A stretch of 64,000 bases of DNA from Clostridium sp. CAG:343. GTDB lineage: Bacteria > Bacillota > Clostridia > TANB77 > CAG-508. The translations under genes and the position numbers were made by a program. The DNA lies in the NCBI GenBank assembly GCA_000431335.1, contig FR888054.1, positions 1-64,000 on the forward strand, written 5' to 3'. The notes under the pieces were generated by a model, which made no database searches, had not been told where the DNA came from, and saw only the letters and a program-made list of their open reading frames with translations. This document shows, in pieces, positions 35,555 to 44,408 of this stretch (its first letter is position 1; each line of letters opens with the position of its first letter).

Positions 35555-36691
35555 CTATTTTTTAGGTTTTCCAATCCAAGTACATAAATAGTTTTCATGT
35601 ACTAATTGCTTTTCTCCCTTTTTATATTCAATATTATCATTAAAATTAATTTCTTTAAAGCAGAATGGATCTCTTGCATACAAATCCTTTTTACCTGTTT
35701 CACATTTTTTACATGTATATGCCATTGCAAAACATCCACCTCTACAGATTTCCGCCTTATCGCAATCCTTGCACCCCTCTATTTTTTCATAATTTTCCTT
35801 TCTAATTTTAAAGCTATTAAATTGTTCTGAATTAACTATATCGAATATATCATCAGTTAGCAAATCTCCTACTCTATAATCATGCATATATACACATGGA
35901 GATACGGGAATTTTCCCATCTGGTGTTATTGAATTAATTCTCATAGAATATATACCACATGCACATCCCCTAATTTTATTATTATCAACTAAACCAGATA
36001 AAGTAGGTTCACTTAATTCTACTGTATCGCATTTTTTAAATAAATATTTGTAATTTTCAAGGACTTGCTCTTTACTAGGTATAAGTTGAAAATGCTTTGG
36101 CTGAATTGGCTTTAATAAGTTAAATCTTATGTTTGAATCATATTTTTTTGCTAACTCTAGCAAAGCATCTATACGATCTTTTGTAAAATTCCAATTCATT
36201 GCACACATTATAATACCTGATTTAATATCATTCTTTTTACATATTTCTAGAGCTTCAATGGCATATTTATATACATCTCCACCTCTGTTTTCATTATGCT
36301 CTTTTTCATAAGGAGAATCAAGGCTAATATCTACATCGTTTAATAATTTTAAACATTCTGGATAAACATTTTTTAGAGCAATTAAACTTATTCCTGATGT
36401 TGTTATCCCTACTTTTATGTTTCTTTTTGTTAACTCTTTCAATATATATGGTAATAAACTATCTTGAACTTTTAAACCATTGGTAAAAATTGGTTCATTA
36501 CCACCTAAGTTAATAGTCTCTACTCCTATTTTTTTTACTTGTTTAATTACTTTATCAACAATTTCTTTTGTGAGATTTTTCCCTTTTTCTCTAACACTCA
36601 TTGAATAACAGTGTTTACATTTACAAGGGCAATCATTTCCTAATGTCCAACCAATGTTTTTAATTTGTTTCTCTGTTTCCTCCGCTTCCAT
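35555..36691 (-). CDS. Radical SAM/SPASM domain protein
   Basis: A 378-residue radical enzyme. The iron-sulfur motif C-x3-C-x2-C is 'CPCKCKHCYSMSV' (near 18-25), followed by the SAM-binding 'INLGGNEPIFTNG' segment and a barrel. The SPASM region near the C-terminus carries auxiliary-cluster Cys residues: 'GCACGIYSMRINSITPDGK', 'GCKDCDKAEICRGGCF' and a final 'CKKCETGKKDLYARDPFC'. SPASM proteins modify peptides or proteins, and some act on small molecules. The adjoining 237-residue unknown protein or a small molecule from the operon could be the substrate. It starts 2 bases after the unknown gene, with an AAAGGAG site. Confidence 0.88.
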   Translation of the reverse strand: MEAEETEKQIKNIGWTLGNDCPCKCKHCYSMSVREKGKNLTKEIVDKVIKQVKKIGVETINLGGNEPIFTNGLKVQDSLLPYILKELTKRNIKVGITTSGISLIALKNVYPECLKLLNDVDISLDSPYEKEHNENRGGDVYKYAIEALEICKKNDIKSGIIMCAMNWNFTKDRIDALLELAKKYDSNIRFNLLKPIQPKHFQLIPSKEQVLENYKYLFKKCDTVELSEPTLSGLVDNNKIRGCACGIYSMRINSITPDGKIPVSPCVYMHDYRVGDLLTDDIFDIVNSEQFNSFKIRKENYEKIEGCKDCDKAEICRGGCFAMAYTCKKCETGKKDLYARDPFCFKEINFNDNIEYKKGEKQLVHENYLCTWIGKPKK

Positions 36692-36693
36692 TT

Positions 36694-37407
36694 TTAATCT
36701 CCTTTCAAAATTTCTTTTCTTATTTTTTTCATTTGCATTTTTATATTTTCATATTTTAATAAATTTATATCTGAATTATTTTTTAGGTAATCCATATATA
36801 ATTCTTCGTATAAATTTAAGTAGACTTTATATTGTTTGTATGAATAATATTTTTCTGTAATATTCCATAACTTAAATAAATTATCTATTTCGTCTTCTAC
36901 TTTAGTATTTTTTTCTTCTTCCTTTATTATATCCTTTCTATTTGCTAATATATAAAGTAAAAATTCACAATCATTTTTTTGTCTTATTCTATTAATATAA
37001 TTTAAAATCACTTTTATTTTATTATCAACTATTCCTACATTTTTTAAGCAATACTTATATTCGTTTATTCTTTCAAAATGTCCCTCATATATTTTTTTAT
37101 CTATAATATTTAAAGTATTATCTTCATAATTTATTGTAAATATTTGACCATGAATAATATGATAATTTTCAATCTGACCTTTTTCATTAATAGCTTTCAT
37201 AGATTTTATATAATCAAATTTATTTTCATTATACTTATATATTTTTTCATTTTGTATAATTTCCTGTAATTCATCTGCTCGCATTAATTCCAAAGTTACA
37301 TACTCTTCTAATTTTTTACTATTTCTTAATTTTTGAATAAATTCTTCATCATCTATTATTTCTACTTTTCCGTGATTTAAAATATTAATTTTAATATCGT
37401 TCTTCAT
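36694..37407 (-). CDS. Unknown protein of the seven-gene operon
   Basis: A 237-residue protein of mixed alpha/beta character that I do not recognise. It is rich in Asn, Lys, Ile and Glu, has two Cys and no membrane helix. It contains 'YHIIHGQIFTINYEDNTLNI', with Tyr-rich helices at the C-terminus. It overlaps the PHP gene by 17 bases and is followed by the radical SAM gene after 2 bases, so the three are surely made together. It could be a substrate-binding partner for the radical SAM enzyme. There is no motif to test that here. Confidence 0.7.
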   Translation of the reverse strand: MKNDIKINILNHGKVEIIDDEEFIQKLRNSKKLEEYVTLELMRADELQEIIQNEKIYKYNENKFDYIKSMKAINEKGQIENYHIIHGQIFTINYEDNTLNIIDKKIYEGHFERINEYKYCLKNVGIVDNKIKVILNYINRIRQKNDCEFLLYILANRKDIIKEEEKNTKVEDEIDNLFKLWNITEKYYSYKQYKVYLNLYEELYMDYLKNNSDINLLKYENIKMQMKKIRKEILKGD

Positions 37408-38299
37408 AATCTAAACCTCCTTGAGTTATCATTCTTGTTTTATCAATCCAAGGAGATATAATTTTTTCTGGTATATTTAAATTTCCCCTACCTATTCCTA
37501 TTTCTGAATCAGGAGTACCATGTGAATCGCTTCCTCCTGAAATATATAAATTATGTTCTTTCGCAAATTCAAGTGCAAATTTTTGTTGTTCCTGTGAATA
37601 GTATGGATAATACCCTTCTATTCCATCCAATAATCCTTCATTTACTAAAGTCTCCAAAACACCTTTAGAATTTTCATTATACTTAAATATATGTGGCATA
37701 AAAACTTTCCCACCACATTTTCTTATTAATTCAACAACTTGTTTATAAGATGGTATAAGGCTTGAAAAATCCACAAAAAAATCGCTATTTGGATTTGCAG
37801 TATATGTTAGCAAGAACGTTCTACAATTATTCCATGCATCATCTGAAATATATTTTTTATTTTCTATATGTCTAGTGATTTCTTTAAATACCGCTCTTTT
37901 TCCTTTTTCTTTATTTACATCATATTGTATCCTTGACACATCTATTTTCAATCCCATTTCTAAGCATTTCTGAATTATTAGATTAGTTTCATATATATTA
38001 TAGTCTAGCTTTGATAAATATAATTTCGATATTTCTTCTTGTGCCAAATCTGTATCAATATTATATCCTATTAACTCTATTGGAACATTGTTTACTATTG
38101 TAGAGAATTCACATCCTGGTATTATCTTTCCTTCGTAATATTTAGCTATTAATATATTATTTAATTCCTTATATGCTTCACAAGTATTATTATCCGTTAT
38201 TGCTATTATAGAAACTTTCCTTCTTTGTGCAATCTGTAATACCTCTTTTAAATTACTTTGTCCTCCAGAATAATTAGTGTGAATATGAAGATCTATCAT
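37391..38299 (-). CDS. PHP domain metallo-phosphoesterase
   Basis: A 302-residue PHP protein. The N-terminal motif 'MIDLHIHTNYSGG' (metal His residues), 'VSIIAITDNNTCEAYKEL' and 'IIPGCEFSTIVNNVPIELIG' match the family, as do 'GGKVFMPHIFKYNE' and the C-terminal 'LYISGGSDSHGTPDSEIGIG'. PHP domains hydrolyse phosphate esters (histidinol phosphate, nucleotides) with three metals. It is the first intact gene of the operon and overlaps the next gene by 17 bases. A GGAGAGAAGT site precedes the ATG. A broken small gene lies just upstream. Confidence 0.88.
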   Translation of the reverse strand: MIDLHIHTNYSGGQSNLKEVLQIAQRRKVSIIAITDNNTCEAYKELNNILIAKYYEGKIIPGCEFSTIVNNVPIELIGYNIDTDLAQEEISKLYLSKLDYNIYETNLIIQKCLEMGLKIDVSRIQYDVNKEKGKRAVFKEITRHIENKKYISDDAWNNCRTFLLTYTANPNSDFFVDFSSLIPSYKQVVELIRKCGGKVFMPHIFKYNENSKGVLETLVNEGLLDGIEGYYPYYSQEQQKFALEFAKEHNLYISGGSDSHGTPDSEIGIGRGNLNIPEKIISPWIDKTRMITQGGLDYEERY

Positions 38300-38329
38300 A
38301 CTTCTCTCCTTTATTTTTACATAATCGTT

Positions 38330-38572
38330 TTACCATATCTTTCCAGTAATTTCAATACTTATTATATAAGCAATTAATTTATTAGTTTTATTATAGAATG
38401 GAATAAAAAAATATCTTCTATTTATTTTGTTTTTATCAATATGAATATTTATTACATAATTCTCCTATTATAATTGCACATTCCACTCAAAGTTTTTTAT
38501 TAAATTTTTATTTACTATAATATATCTACTGTTTGAAAGTAGATTTGTTAATGAACTTATACTTATTCCCAT
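38330..38572 (-). pseudogene. Possible small gene broken by two consecutive stop codons
   Basis: From an ATG at 38572 an 81-codon frame gives 34 residues ending 'KNFEWNVQL', then TAA-TAG, and continues without shift for 44 more residues ('ENYVINIHIDKNKINRRYFF' ... 'AYIISIEITGKIW') to a stop at 38330. Both halves look protein-like. The second half has an AGGAGA site but no start codon. It lies 30 bases upstream of the PHP gene, inside the 340-base gap before rel, and could be a decayed first gene of the operon. Family unknown. Confidence 0.35.
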
Positions 38573-38599
38573 ATATTTATTTCTTTTAAATTCAAAAAA

Positions 38600-38625
38600 A
38601 TAAAGTGCCTAAGCACTTTACTTTT
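38600..38625 (-). terminator. Terminator after rel
   Basis: AAAGTGC pairs with GCACTTT around TTAG and runs into TTTTTTT on the minus strand. Confidence 0.75.
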
Positions 38626-38640
38626 GCTGTATAAGATTAG

Positions 38641-40317
38641 TTATTTTATTACTCTTATCATATTTGGTATTTCCATTAGCTCTTCTGATAATTTATCTAC
38701 TTGCTCCATTCTTCTAATTTCTGCAACAATATTAATCTTTGCTTTATTATTTGTAACTTCTGTTTGTAATTCTTTTATATTTATACCACTCTTCATAAAA
38801 ACATTTGTAATTTCTAATGCTAAATTTTTCCTATCAAATGCTAATATCTCTATTTTTATACTTTTTTTCTCTTCCTCTTTCTTGGTTTGTAATAATTTTA
38901 GTATTTGATTTTTAGCTTTAGCTGTTTTTATAACTTCAATCCATTCTTCTTCTGGAACAGTTTTTAATTCACTTGTTATAATTTCTACAATATTTCCATT
39001 TTTCAATTTAGTAACAAGTGGCATGTCTATGCTATTTATTTTACACCCTATCATATGATTTCCAACTTCGTCATGAATAGAATATGCAAAGTCAATTGCC
39101 GTTGCTCCTTTTGGTAATACTTTAATATCTCCTTTTGGAGTAAATATATATATTTCATCTTCTAAAAGTTCACTTTTTAAAGTTGCTAAAAATTCTTTAG
39201 GATCTTCTAAAATTTTTTTTAATTCTAAACTATAATGTATCCCTGATAAATTCTTTTTAAAATTCATTTCTTCTTTTTTTATATATGGAAGATAATTTAT
39301 TATACCATATTTAGCAATTTTATTCATTGTATAACTACAAATTTGAACTTCTAACTCTACTCCTTTTTCCCCTAAAACAATCTCATGTATTGCTTCATAC
39401 ATATTGTTTCTGGGAGTAGCTATATAGTCTTTAAATGTTCCTGGAATTAAATTATATAAAGTATTTATAATTCCTAATATCATATAACATTCTTGTTTTT
39501 GTTTTGTTATTATTTTTATTGCAAATAAATCCTTTATTTCATCCATTCCAATTTTCTTTTCATTTATTTTTTTATATATATTATATAAATGTTTTGTTTC
39601 TATTTTTACAATTGCAGTTATTCTTTGCCTTTTTAATTCTTGTTTTATTTTTTCTTTAGTTTTCTCTAGAAGTTCTTGCTTTTGTTTTTTCTTTTCTTCT
39701 AATTCTATTATTATATTTTTATAATCATCTGGATATAAATATTTAAATGCTCCATCTTCTAATTGTGTCTTTAACTCATACATTCCTAATTTATACGCTA
39801 TTGGAGCATATAGTTCTATTGTTTCTTTGCTAATTGCTATTTGTCTATCTCTTTTCAAATGTTCTAATGTATTAATGTTGTGCAACCTATCTGCTAACTT
39901 TAATATAATAATTCTTATATCCTTTTCCATTGCTCCAAACATTTTGTTATAATTTTCTGCTTGTTTTTCTTCTACACTTTTAAACAATTCAGTAATTTTT
40001 GTTACTCCTTCTACTATCTGAGCAATTTCCGTTCCGAATTTTTTTTCAATATCTCCATAACAGGCATCTGTATCTTCTACAACATCATGCAACAAAGCAG
40101 CACATATTGTTTGCGTATCTAACCCTAATTTTGCTAATGTATAAGCTACATGCAATGGATGAATAATATATGGCTCTCCAGATTTTCTATATTGATTTTT
40201 ATGTTTATTTTCAGCATATGAATATGCCTTTTTTATTTTATATGTATCAATATTTCTATTTTTTCTTTTAGCTTGATATAACACATCTTCTATAGTAATT
40301 ACACATTTTTCACTCAT
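38641..40317 (-). CDS. rel: Rel-family (p)ppGpp synthetase/hydrolase with divergent synthetase half
   Basis: A 558-residue long RelA/SpoT homologue. The HD hydrolase domain is complete: 'IIHPLHVAYTLAKLGLDTQT', 'CAALLHDVVEDT', 'VEGVTKITELFK' and 'ILKLADRLHNINTLEHLKR'. The synthetase domain (about 210-330) keeps 'LFAIKIIT' and 'GTFKDYIATPRNNMYEAIHE' but has 'LEVQICSYTM' where most have EVQIRTxxM, and the GYQSLH segment is changed. A TGS domain ('IYIFTPKGDIKVLPKGATAI', near 390-430) and a C-terminal ACT domain follow. It is about 170 residues shorter than typical Rel, lacking most of the middle regulatory part. It likely acts mainly as a hydrolase. The ATG at 40317 has an AAGGATG site; it follows the radical SAM gene by 11 bases. 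Confidence 0.88.
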   Translation of the reverse strand: MSEKCVITIEDVLYQAKRKNRNIDTYKIKKAYSYAENKHKNQYRKSGEPYIIHPLHVAYTLAKLGLDTQTICAALLHDVVEDTDACYGDIEKKFGTEIAQIVEGVTKITELFKSVEEKQAENYNKMFGAMEKDIRIIILKLADRLHNINTLEHLKRDRQIAISKETIELYAPIAYKLGMYELKTQLEDGAFKYLYPDDYKNIIIELEEKKKQKQELLEKTKEKIKQELKRQRITAIVKIETKHLYNIYKKINEKKIGMDEIKDLFAIKIITKQKQECYMILGIINTLYNLIPGTFKDYIATPRNNMYEAIHEIVLGEKGVELEVQICSYTMNKIAKYGIINYLPYIKKEEMNFKKNLSGIHYSLELKKILEDPKEFLATLKSELLEDEIYIFTPKGDIKVLPKGATAIDFAYSIHDEVGNHMIGCKINSIDMPLVTKLKNGNIVEIITSELKTVPEEEWIEVIKTAKAKNQILKLLQTKKEEEKKSIKIEILAFDRKNLALEITNVFMKSGINIKELQTEVTNNKAKINIVAEIRRMEQVDKLSEELMEIPNMIRVIK

Positions 40318-40328
40318 TTTTATCATCC

Positions 40329-41382
40329 TTATCCATATTTTATTTTTTCTGAATAATATCTGCATACATTGTGTAATACTTTATTGTCTAATATAAACTC
40401 TTTTCCGTCTTTATTAATTGATTTATTTATTACTTTTTTATCTAAACATTTTCCACAAATCATACAATTATTTTTTTTACCTTTTATTAATCTTGTTTCA
40501 TCTTTTTCCAAATCAAAAATATATTGTGGATATACTTCTGCAAGAAGTGGACAAAATGTTGCTTTTATTCCATCTTCTTGTAGCCATATTTGAATTCCTT
40601 CTCCTCCGTTTTGGCAATATGTTTCATTCTCAGCTTGATATTTTATATTTTCGCTATCATTTAAAAATATTTTTGGAATTCTTATTTTTAAATTTCTTTC
40701 ATTTGCTAAGTTCTCTATTTTGTGTATTATATTTCTCCATTTTTCTGGCTGTATATGATTTAATACTATATTCTTGTCCCATAAAGATTCAAAACTTCCT
40801 GCGTGAAAAGTGTACCAGTTTATTCCTAATTTTAAATAATGTTCTATTATTGCTCTATAATCTTCTTGGTTTATTTCCCATAATGTTGGTTGAATTTTTA
40901 CAGCTATTCCGATTTTCTTTACAATAGTAAATTGCTTTATCAATTTCTTTTATATCAATTTTATTTGTTCCTTTTAAAAATTGTAATTTTTCGTTATCTA
41001 AACTGTCTATACTATAACTTATATATTGAATATTGTTTGGATCTATTTCTTGTATTAATTTTTTTATTACTTTTACACCATTATAGCCTGAAGTAGAAAA
41101 CATTACCTTTTTTCCGTGTTTTATAAATTCTTTTGCTGCCAAATTGCAAAATTCTGTATCTACTGAAACATCTGGATTACCTAATATATATGCTTCTTCT
41201 AAATTAGGTAATTTCTCTATAATTTTTTGTATTTGTTCTAAATTTCCTTGATATTCTTTATGCTTTCTTCCATAACTTTCTTGTGTACATCCAATACAAG
41301 AACATGTACATTTTCTTCTTCCATAAGTTCCTGTATATAATGTTAATGATTTAACTTTTTTTAATAATTGAAGCTTGTCCAT
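40329..41382 (-). CDS. Radical SAM protein, read through a +1 shift at a CGG codon
   Basis: A 350-residue radical SAM enzyme. The cluster motif is 'RRKCTCSCIGCTQESYGRK' (C-x3-C-x2-C, near 24-31); the barrel continues to 'AIYYCKEN'. There the frame meets AAT-CGG-A (CGG at 40909-40911). Dropping the C continues 'GIAVKIQPTLWEINQEDYRA' and on to a C-terminal Cys cluster ('NNCMICGKCLDKKV' and a last Cys in 'LHNVCRYYSE'). In the 0 frame the protein would stop 13 codons later. It starts with an AGGCGAGA-type site and precedes rel by 11 bases. The reaction is unknown; the family modifies peptides or cofactors. Confidence 0.85.
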
Positions 41383-41437
41383 ATCTCGCCTCCTATTTTT
41401 TCTCTATTATTTTATGCTGGACATCACTTCTTTAGAA

Positions 41438-41479
41438 CAAAAAAAAGCTTTTATCTTCTAATTTGATAAAAGCTTTTTG
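41438..41479 (-). terminator. Terminator after the GGDEF gene
   Basis: AAAAAGCTTTTATC pairs with GATAAAAGCTTTTT around a 9-base loop, followed by a T run on the minus strand. Confidence 0.8.
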
Positions 41480-41494
41480 GCTTATTATATAATT

Positions 41495-42421
41495 TTATAA
41501 ATTTCTTCTATCTACTGCATAACTACTTCCCATAACAGATTTAGCCGCATGTTTTACTTGTGCTCCTATTTCTCCTATTTCTAGAATATTATGGAATCTT
41601 CCTACATCAGACACTACTACACCAATAGATACTGAAGTCAATGGGAATTGTTCAATAATTCCTTTTCTATTAGCAACTTCTATATAACCTTTTTCTATAT
41701 CTGCTTCTGTAAAATATCTTTCTACATTTTTATCAAAATAACTTATTATATTTTGACAAAGTTTTTCGCAATTAGTTCCTGGTACAATTGCTACAAAATC
41801 GTCTCCTCCTATATGACCAACAAAAGTATTTTCCAATTCGTCACTATGAACCATTTTTATAATTGTTTCAGCTGTAAATTCTATAATCTCGTCACCTTTT
41901 AAGAATCCATACACATCATTGTATGCTTTAAAATTATCTAAGTCAACATATAATACACAAAATGGTTCTTGCCTTAATATTCTCTTCTTTAGCTCTGCAT
42001 GTATCTGTACATTTCCTGGTAATCCTGTTAGAGGACTTACTCTTCTGTTGCTAGACAACAATCTGTTTAAATTCTTTACTGTATAATATAAGTATTGCTC
42101 ATCTACTGGTTTTTTTATAAAGTATTCTATTGACTCTTGTAGTATTCTTACTCTATGTTCTTTTTCACTTTTTGATGACACCACAATAACTGGTGTTATA
42201 GTGTTATCCTCATCTTTTCTAATCTTTCTACATAATTCTACTACATCTCTATCTATAGCATCTTCGTTAATTACAATAAGTGATGGTATATTTTTTAATG
42301 CAATATCAATTTGTTCCGTTTTTACACTTATAAATTTATATTCTGGATCATTTCTAAATAGCTCTCTAAATATTACAATTGATGAGTCATCATCATCAAT
42401 AATGTATATTTCTTGTACCAT
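41495..42421 (-). CDS. Receiver-like/GGDEF domain protein (diguanylate-cyclase type)
   Basis: A 308-residue protein. The N-terminal 120 residues look like a receiver domain ('EIYIIDDDDSSIVIFRELF' and 'PVIVVSS ... FIKKPVD'), but the place where the phosphorylated Asp is expected reads 'LIVINEDAIDRDVV', so phosphorylation is uncertain. The C-terminal half is a GGDEF domain: 'SPLTGLPGNVQIHAELKKRI', 'VLYVDLDNFKAYNDVYGFLK' and the active-site loop 'GHIGGDDFVAIV'. GGDDF is a permitted variant, so cyclic di-GMP synthesis is plausible. The gene stands alone, with a good terminator and a weakly defined start (AAGGAGTAAGAAT). Confidence 0.87.
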   Translation of the reverse strand: MVQEIYIIDDDDSSIVIFRELFRNDPEYKFISVKTEQIDIALKNIPSLIVINEDAIDRDVVELCRKIRKDEDNTITPVIVVSSKSEKEHRVRILQESIEYFIKKPVDEQYLYYTVKNLNRLLSSNRRVSPLTGLPGNVQIHAELKKRILRQEPFCVLYVDLDNFKAYNDVYGFLKGDEIIEFTAETIIKMVHSDELENTFVGHIGGDDFVAIVPGTNCEKLCQNIISYFDKNVERYFTEADIEKGYIEVANRKGIIEQFPLTSVSIGVVVSDVGRFHNILEIGEIGAQVKHAAKSVMGSSYAVDRRNL

Positions 42422-42488
42422 ATTCTTACTCCTTTGTTTAATTTTTCTACTTTTTTTGATTTATTATATACAAAATATTTATTAAGTT

Positions 42489-43286
42489 TCAAGTATTTTT
42501 TTTATTTTTTCTAATCTGTATTTTTTTATTTAATATTTCTGTTATCTCTTTTGTATTAATAGCCGGAAATGCTTTTTTTAGTCTATATACATTTTTGTAC
42601 AAACTTAAAGTCATTCTATCTCTCTTTCTTTTTAATTTTCTTACTAATTTTCGAACATTTTCAGTCTTTATAGTTTTTTCTTCACTTTTATTGGTTTCCT
42701 TTGTTAATTTTCTGATTTCATTTAGTTTTGCTTTTATTTCTTTATTTATTTCTTCTACTTTCTTTAATGTCATTTTTATATTTTTTACTTTAATGATTGT
42801 AACAATTAAATCTGCTAATAATACTATTGCTATAATTGAAATTATATAATGTAATAATTTTATATCAACTTTAAAGGTTAAATCTTTTACAAATGGATGA
42901 ATATATTTTACAAATATAACTCCTAATATTCCCCAACAAATTGAATTTACTAAGCAAATTCTTCCTTGAAAATTAAATTTTTGCTCAGAATAATCCCAAT
43001 ATTTTGTATGAAATATTTTTTCTAATAAAACTCCCACTAAGTACTCCCATGTAGTTAGTACTATAATGGCTATAAAAAATAGTAAAATAGGCTTGTTCTG
43101 ATACCTTTCTAGAAATAGTAACATAATAATAGCTCCTATTCCATAAATCGGACAAACTGGTCCCTTCAAAAAGCCCGTATTTATTATTTTTTTCTCTGAT
43201 ACAGATCTTACAATAGATTCCATAATCCATCCCAAAAAGGAATATATAATAAAATATGTTAATATTTCAAATATTTTTGCTCCCAT
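42489..43286 (-). CDS. CmpB-type putative ABC transporter permease (multi-pass membrane protein)
   Basis: A 265-residue membrane protein with five or six hydrophobic helices in the first 165 residues, followed by a Lys/Glu-rich cytoplasmic tail with coiled-coil character. The opening 'FEILTYFIIYSFLGWIMESI' and 'GFLKGPVCPIYGIGAIIMLL', and 'WEYLVGVLLEKIFHTKYWDY' with 'NFQGRICLVNSICWGILGV', match the family annotated as CmpB-like putative ABC transporter type IV. No ATPase gene is adjacent and the transport role is unproven. It lies 57 bases after the Ig-like gene, with the hairpin at 43308-43342 between them. Confidence 0.75.
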   Translation of the reverse strand: MGAKIFEILTYFIIYSFLGWIMESIVRSVSEKKIINTGFLKGPVCPIYGIGAIIMLLFLERYQNKPILLFFIAIIVLTTWEYLVGVLLEKIFHTKYWDYSEQKFNFQGRICLVNSICWGILGVIFVKYIHPFVKDLTFKVDIKLLHYIISIIAIVLLADLIVTIIKVKNIKMTLKKVEEINKEIKAKLNEIRKLTKETNKSEEKTIKTENVRKLVRKLKRKRDRMTLSLYKNVYRLKKAFPAINTKEITEILNKKIQIRKNKKNT

Positions 43287-43307
43287 GGAAGTTTCCCCTC
43301 TTTCAAT

Positions 43308-43342
43308 AAATATCCTCCTACAATGTTTTGTAGGAGGTATTT
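43308..43342. terminator. Hairpin between the Ig-like and CmpB-type genes
   Basis: CCTCCTACAA pairs with TTGTAGGAGG around a short loop. The following T tract is weak, so termination may be partial. Confidence 0.55.
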
Positions 43343-44278
43343 CTATTTTCTTACTACTACTTCATATGTTTCACTTATATTACTCTCGTTATACACTATT
43401 ACTTTTAAGTTATTTTCTCCATCTTTTAATGGATATGAATATTGAAATTCTTTTCTTTGCTCTAATGGTAATACCTGATCTAAATTTAACACATATTGTT
43501 CTTCTTTATTAATAACAAATTCTACCTTCTTTATTCCTTCTTCATCTGATGCATTTATAATAAAATTAGCTGAACCATCTGTTGTTATTTCAACTTTTGG
43601 CTTTGTAACTCCTTTTACTTCTTGGGTCTTTGTCTCTGTTTTATTATTAATATCTACCATAACAACTGTTAATGTATGTGTTCCTTTTGGAGTTTCTATT
43701 GTTTGCTCTGTTTGCATACTATTAATATCAACTTTTGTTTCTTCATCGTCATCCCATCTATAAGTCATGTATGAAAGTTGTTCTTTTCCATTTGCAGTGA
43801 TTTTAATGTTATTTCCTTCTACTTTTAATTCTACATTAATGTCTCCTTGTATTGTATATTGTCTTTGACATGTTGATTCTTTTCCATTTACATCTACTGC
43901 ATATATATTTAACGTATTTTTTCCTGTTGGTATTTCTATTTTTTGTTCTACTTTTTTCTTTCCTTTAGTATCAATTTCTATTTCGTCCTCATTATTCCAA
44001 TGATATGTTACTTTTGTTAATTCTTTATTACTTGATATTTGTAATGTAATTTCTGTCGCAGCATCTTCTTTTATTTCTATAGTTGGTTTGTTTGATTCTC
44101 CTTCTGACTTAGAATCTTGATACATAGAATAAGATCCACTTCCAATCATAAATACACCAAAAAGCAAAATTGCTATTGAGAAAAATTTTATTATTTTTTC
44201 AATTTCAATTGGTCCAGTTCTTCTAGTTTTATTCTTTTTTTCTTTTTTTGGACTTTCTACACTTAATATTTGATTCAA
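43343..44278 (-). CDS. Membrane-anchored Ig-like domain protein
   Basis: A 311-residue protein with a basic cytoplasmic tail, one membrane helix ('IIKFFSIAILLFGVFMIGSG', about 30-50) and an extracellular part with three repeats of an Ig-like/bacterial beta-sandwich unit. Repeated signatures are 'EITLQISSNKELTKVTYHWN', 'IKITANGKEQLSYMTYRWDD' and 'NFIINASDEEGIKKVEFVIN', each followed by 'GKNTLNIYAVD', 'GTHTLTVVMVD' and 'GENNLKVIVYN'. It resembles wall-associated or scaffold proteins; no catalytic motif is visible. A GGTGAAAAA site lies before the ATG. Function unknown. Confidence 0.75.
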   Translation of the reverse strand: MNQILSVESPKKEKKNKTRRTGPIEIEKIIKFFSIAILLFGVFMIGSGSYSMYQDSKSEGESNKPTIEIKEDAATEITLQISSNKELTKVTYHWNNEDEIEIDTKGKKKVEQKIEIPTGKNTLNIYAVDVNGKESTCQRQYTIQGDINVELKVEGNNIKITANGKEQLSYMTYRWDDDEETKVDINSMQTEQTIETPKGTHTLTVVMVDINNKTETKTQEVKGVTKPKVEITTDGSANFIINASDEEGIKKVEFVINKEEQYVLNLDQVLPLEQRKEFQYSYPLKDGENNLKVIVYNESNISETYEVVVRK

Positions 44279-44352
44279 AGTTTTTCACCTCATTAGTTTT
44301 ATTCATATTGAATTATAACATATGCCTTTATAAAAGTAAATGTTTTGAAACA

Positions 44353-44396
44353 ATAAAAAAAGAAACAATTTTTTAACAAATGTTTCCTTTTTTTGT
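44353..44396 (-). terminator. Terminator after rpsR
   Basis: A stem pairing GGAAACATTTG with CAAATTGTTTCT-like bases (one bulge), flanked by A and T tracts, follows rpsR on the minus strand. Confidence 0.55.
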
Positions 44397-44408
44397 TTAT
44401 ATTTTAAA

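Noticed and set aside
38330..38572. TAA-TAG as recoded sense codons
   Set aside because: All other genes here stop normally at TAA and TAG; two adjacent recoded stops in one small frame is not credible.
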